In this document: positions 60,948-64,000 of the stretch, piece after piece
Position numbering within the stretch: position 1 is the stretch's first letter
Layout: every line of letters starts with the position of its first letter
Source: Oxyruncus cristatus
Lineage: Eukaryota; Chordata; Aves; Passeriformes; Cotingidae
NCBI GenBank assembly: GCA_013399855.1
Contig: VXAY01006698.1
Span: 109,439-173,438, forward strand
Length of the DNA stretch: 64,000 nucleotides
Direction: 5' to 3'
Program-made: the position numbers and the translations under genes
Notes under the pieces: model-generated
The model's database searches: none
What the model was told of the DNA's origin: nothing
What the model saw: the letters and a program-made list of their open reading frames with translations, nothing else

Positions 60948-62849
60948 ACAGAGCTGATCACTGGGTAGTTAAGCAGGGCTCTGACAGAGGCCAGGTGTAG
61001 GAGACTTTCAGGGCCAAAATCTAAAGTAATGTAAAGACTGCTGCCATAAGTGGGGAAGGTGTAAAGCATTATGAAAAAGCTGTGTTTAGTTTATAATTTC
61101 TGGAACAATATTATCTTACCAAAACTTGCTAAAAGATGTAGTATCAGTTTCACCCTAATAAAGAAGCTGAGCACATGCTGAAAAAAGAGAGTTTAGTAGA
61201 AAAATATTTTGTTTGCTGCAGCGTAGCTTTTCCTTCCTGTTTTTTCAGCAACTGTATGCATTACAGTACACACCGTATTTTAATTTAATCGGTAATGTAC
61301 CAGGCACCAGCAGTTACACATAATCACACACACGTTCTTATCATCTCTGAAGGTGTGTTTGTAGATAATGTGTAACGTAAATGCGAGTGAAGTCTCCATC
61401 ATTACTAAGTTTCACATACCAGTTATTGTTATCTACAAAAATTACTTATTAACAGAATAAGGGAGGAGAAAGGCTGGTGCAGTTTCTAACTAAGGTTTCT
61501 TTTGCTTAACCTTAGGTTACATGACTCACAAACTGAGGGGTACGAATATGTATCTAAAGCTGTGCTTTATTGCCTCAAATGTCAGGAAGCTCAAGAGCAT
61601 TTTAATTTGTCTCTGTTCTCTGTTGCTAATAGTTTACCTTATAGCACAGTCCATGTATAGTCCCCATCTCTCTTGTTTTCCCTTGCCCTAAGTAGCCCAG
61701 AGTATTATTCCTTCCCCTGAATTTACTGCATTTCCCTGTCATTGATTCTCTGTCCTGTTCTCTCCCCCACTCCTGATGCTGGAGCTGAGCATTTGGTTTG
61801 GAGAAGTGTCAGGGTTGCAAAAGCCTGCTTGCATTGCAGTAGTCAGGGTTGGTATTGCTTGGCCATGCCTCAGAAGACTTTCTATAGCCAGAGCTGGTGC
61901 CAAAGAAGTTATACCAATTTGGCAAATGTGAAGGATTCCTCTGTGCACCAAGTACACTCGGTTTGCTCTTTAACTACCTTTAAGTTTTCTCATAAAATCT
62001 GTAGTGATGCTGAAACAAGCCTCATGTGGTTAAGAATTCAGCCCCATGATCTCACATCCTCCAATGCTTAATTGAAGACTCATGAAAACATTTTGTCTAT
62101 ATTGGTATGTTCTCATAATTCAGGAGACACATTGCCTGGAAACAAAATAGTTGGTTATGAAAGTCTAGTTTGATGCTGAGAGATCACAGCCAGATATTAC
62201 ATTCCAGTAATCAAAAATAAGTTATTGCAAGAAATAATAGAAAGTAGTGAAAGGCTAATTTTATGTATTTTTTTCTTTTTCTTAAAAATGTAATTTATTT
62301 TTGTCTTTAAAAGCAGGGACTATTCAGAGAAGACAGTGGTGACTAGGAGACTACTAGGAGAAGAAATCCAAAGAACTGTAGAATCAGCAGAGCCAGTCAG
62401 GGGACACACTCCTTATTATTCATTAATTTAGAATGTATATCTGATTAGAGCTGCACATGCATTAAGTATAACAGAGCTACAAGAAAAGATAAATAAACAG
62501 CATCAACTGGTGCAGGAGTAGAGATGCATATTAGACAGAAAAATGGTACAGAAAAGTTTTCACAGAAAATTCAGAATTTGAAAGATACCTACTGCACAAG
62601 GCAATCTCAAGGCTGTTCTTCTAGATAAGTTGCAGAATAGATGCAGAAATGGAAGAGCTCTTTTCTGTTCCATCGCTCTCATTCCCATGTGATGAGGTGC
62701 CACATAGGGGAATATCCGTTAAACCAGTGAAGATGGAGATCAACAGAAGCATTCTATGGTGGATAAGGAGATGCTTAAAGTAGAGATATCATCAGGTAGT
62801 GTTGAAAGAGAAGATGCTGGCATTGAAGGAAATTAGTTTATAAAGGAGC
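60948..62849. other. No gene seen
   Basis: Noncoding. The part at 61740-62070 is GC-richer and open on both strands, without splice structure or a recognised product; it may be an old unassigned repeat. Confidence 0.45.
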
Positions 62850-63680
62850 AGAGGAGGAATATCAAAGGACCAGAGTTGGGACCTTTATTTTTTTAACATT
62901 TTTTCTGTAGTGTGGAGAACGGGAGAGCCTGATGGGAAATGCTAGTGACACAAAGGTTTGAGGGATGATCAAGATGTGAACAATCAAGATATGCATGAAA
63001 ACTGAATGGTCTGAGGTCTGGAGGATTAGAGTGGGATGAATTTCTGCAAAATATAATGTGAAGTATTTAGCTTGGACAGGGATAAGAAAAACCCCTTGTG
63101 TTATAATCCAGAAACTGATCAGGTAAAATCTGAGGATGGGAATTTGGGTATATTGTTTACCAGGATGTATGGTAAGTATGTACTGGTGCTGTGGTACAGA
63201 CAAGAAAGACAACTATGGCCATGAGAGCAATCACCTGTAGAAAGAGGGATGGCTATTGCCCTTTTTCAGACCTCATCTGGAACACAGTATCCTTCGTGCA
63301 GCTCTCTTATTCAGGAAAGATGAACTCAAATGAATGAGGCCGAGAGCCATGATTAGGTTCAACATCTTGCAAGGAGAAACTAGAAGAATGTGTCTTCTTT
63401 TAAACAAAGCAGTCTTTCAGGTTTTAAAGATGTTACAGAAAGAAAATAACTATTTAAGCTAAAAGACATGGTTGTAAGAAAAGACAGAAATAAAGTATAA
63501 AAATGTAAACTGGCCATGTGCAAGTTCAGAATGGAAATTAGAAAAATGTTCGTAACCAATATAGCAATGGGAGCTGAGGAAGGGAAGAAAACAAACTGCT
63601 AAAATGTGAGTTGATAAAAAAGGATATAATATGACGTCTGCAATAACAAGAGACTGCTTTATGTGACTCAGGACTACTCA
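62850..63680 (+). repeat. Old CR1 LINE fragment, plus orientation
   Basis: A diverged CR1 ORF2 3' region. It starts with gacctttatttttttaacat (before the catalytic box). Near 63268 it has the block cagacctcatctggaacaca, then caggaaagatgaactcaa. From 63451 it has ctatttaagctaaaagacat and aaactggccatgtgcaagtt, then ggaaattagaaaaatgttcg, all in the expected order. Frames are broken throughout. It is a different, older lineage from the CR1 copies at 28-30 kb. Confidence 0.75.
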
Positions 63681-63799
63681 CTGAGCTCAAAGGCCAGATC
63701 TTTAAATTAGAAATTGTATTTTTATAGCTCATGAAATCAGCATAGCTATGGCAGTGGAGTACTATCTAGCTAAATGAGACTGGATTCAAATGTTCAGGT
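63681..63799. other. Spacer between convergent CR1 fragments
   Basis: About 120 bp of diverged sequence; the exact 3' end of the plus-strand element is not clear. Confidence 0.4.
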
Positions 63800-64000
63800 G
63801 AGGAGAGAGCATTAAGATCATCTATTCTTAACTCTAGTGTAATACAACCAATAAAAACCTACTCATTCATTTTTGCTCCAGGCTCAATGCATCTCTTTGA
63901 TCTGTAGCGTATCTTTTCAGAAAGGTATTCAGATTTAATTTAAATGCTTCAAGTGGAGTCCACCACATTTAGCGGCAACATCTATTGAAACTGCAATGCA
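63800..64000 (-). repeat. Old CR1 LINE fragment, minus orientation, runs off the window
   Basis: Reads as the reverse strand of an old CR1 3' region: taagatcatctattcttaac, gtatcttttcagaaaggtat, then cagatttaatttaaatgctt and aagtggagtccaccacattt in order. It continues beyond base 64000. Confidence 0.7.

Noticed and set aside
60631..61000. Frames with repeated LFVC or NKQT units
   Set aside because: They are translations of the (GTTT)n microsatellite.
1..64000. CRISPR arrays, bacterial operons, tRNA or rRNA genes, an intact retroviral provirus
   Set aside because: None was seen; sequence composition and repeats are those of a bird nuclear genome, and the LTRs lack internal coding regions.

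Overview
The window is vertebrate nuclear DNA, and the repeats point to a bird, probably a neoavian. The evidence is several CR1 LINE pieces ending in the avian CR1 tail, two long terminal repeats of the avian ERVL-like solo-LTR kind, AT-rich and CpG-poor background, and no recognisable multi-exon gene. No tRNA, rRNA, CRISPR or bacterial feature is present. Most of it reads as intergenic or intronic DNA. Everything here was read by eye; no alignment or database search was run.

Layout. (1) 1-740: a possible small minus-strand gene. It has a CpG-bearing 5' region (about 600-740), a 27-codon upstream ORF, a 55-residue single-pass membrane ORF (436-269) and an AATAAA signal (17-12). (2) 740-28000: ordinary AT-rich sequence with short CR1 remnants (about 1150-1258 and 3355-3525), copies of an old dispersed palindromic motif, a G-quadruplex candidate and homopolymer tracts. 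(3) 28000-30000: two CR1 elements facing each other tail to tail. (4) 33.8-36.5 kb: a purine-rich stretch, then a 415-bp GC-rich block with no CpG. (5) 40-45.1 kb: two related but different solo LTRs, then a near-perfect 2,015-bp direct duplication whose copies are separated by a single N. (6) 45.8-46.3 kb: a decayed CR1 reverse-transcriptase fragment that stops abruptly in unassigned sequence. (7) 48.9-49.4 kb: a long, almost open minus-strand reading frame of unknown origin. (8) 58.86-59.12 kb: an isolated CpG cluster. (9) 62.85-64 kb: another tail-to-tail pair of older CR1 fragments, the second running off the window.

The strongest observation is technical. The 2,015-bp duplication (41070-43084 and 43086-45100) differs at only three positions that I found, and its junction is exactly the lone N. 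Two contig ends overlapping but not merged, probably from two haplotypes, explains this better than a real tandem duplication. The true locus would then be about 2 kb shorter. The best biological candidates are the small membrane-protein ORF at the left edge, the CpG cluster near 59 kb and the unassigned frame near 49 kb. I found no convincing new molecular system.
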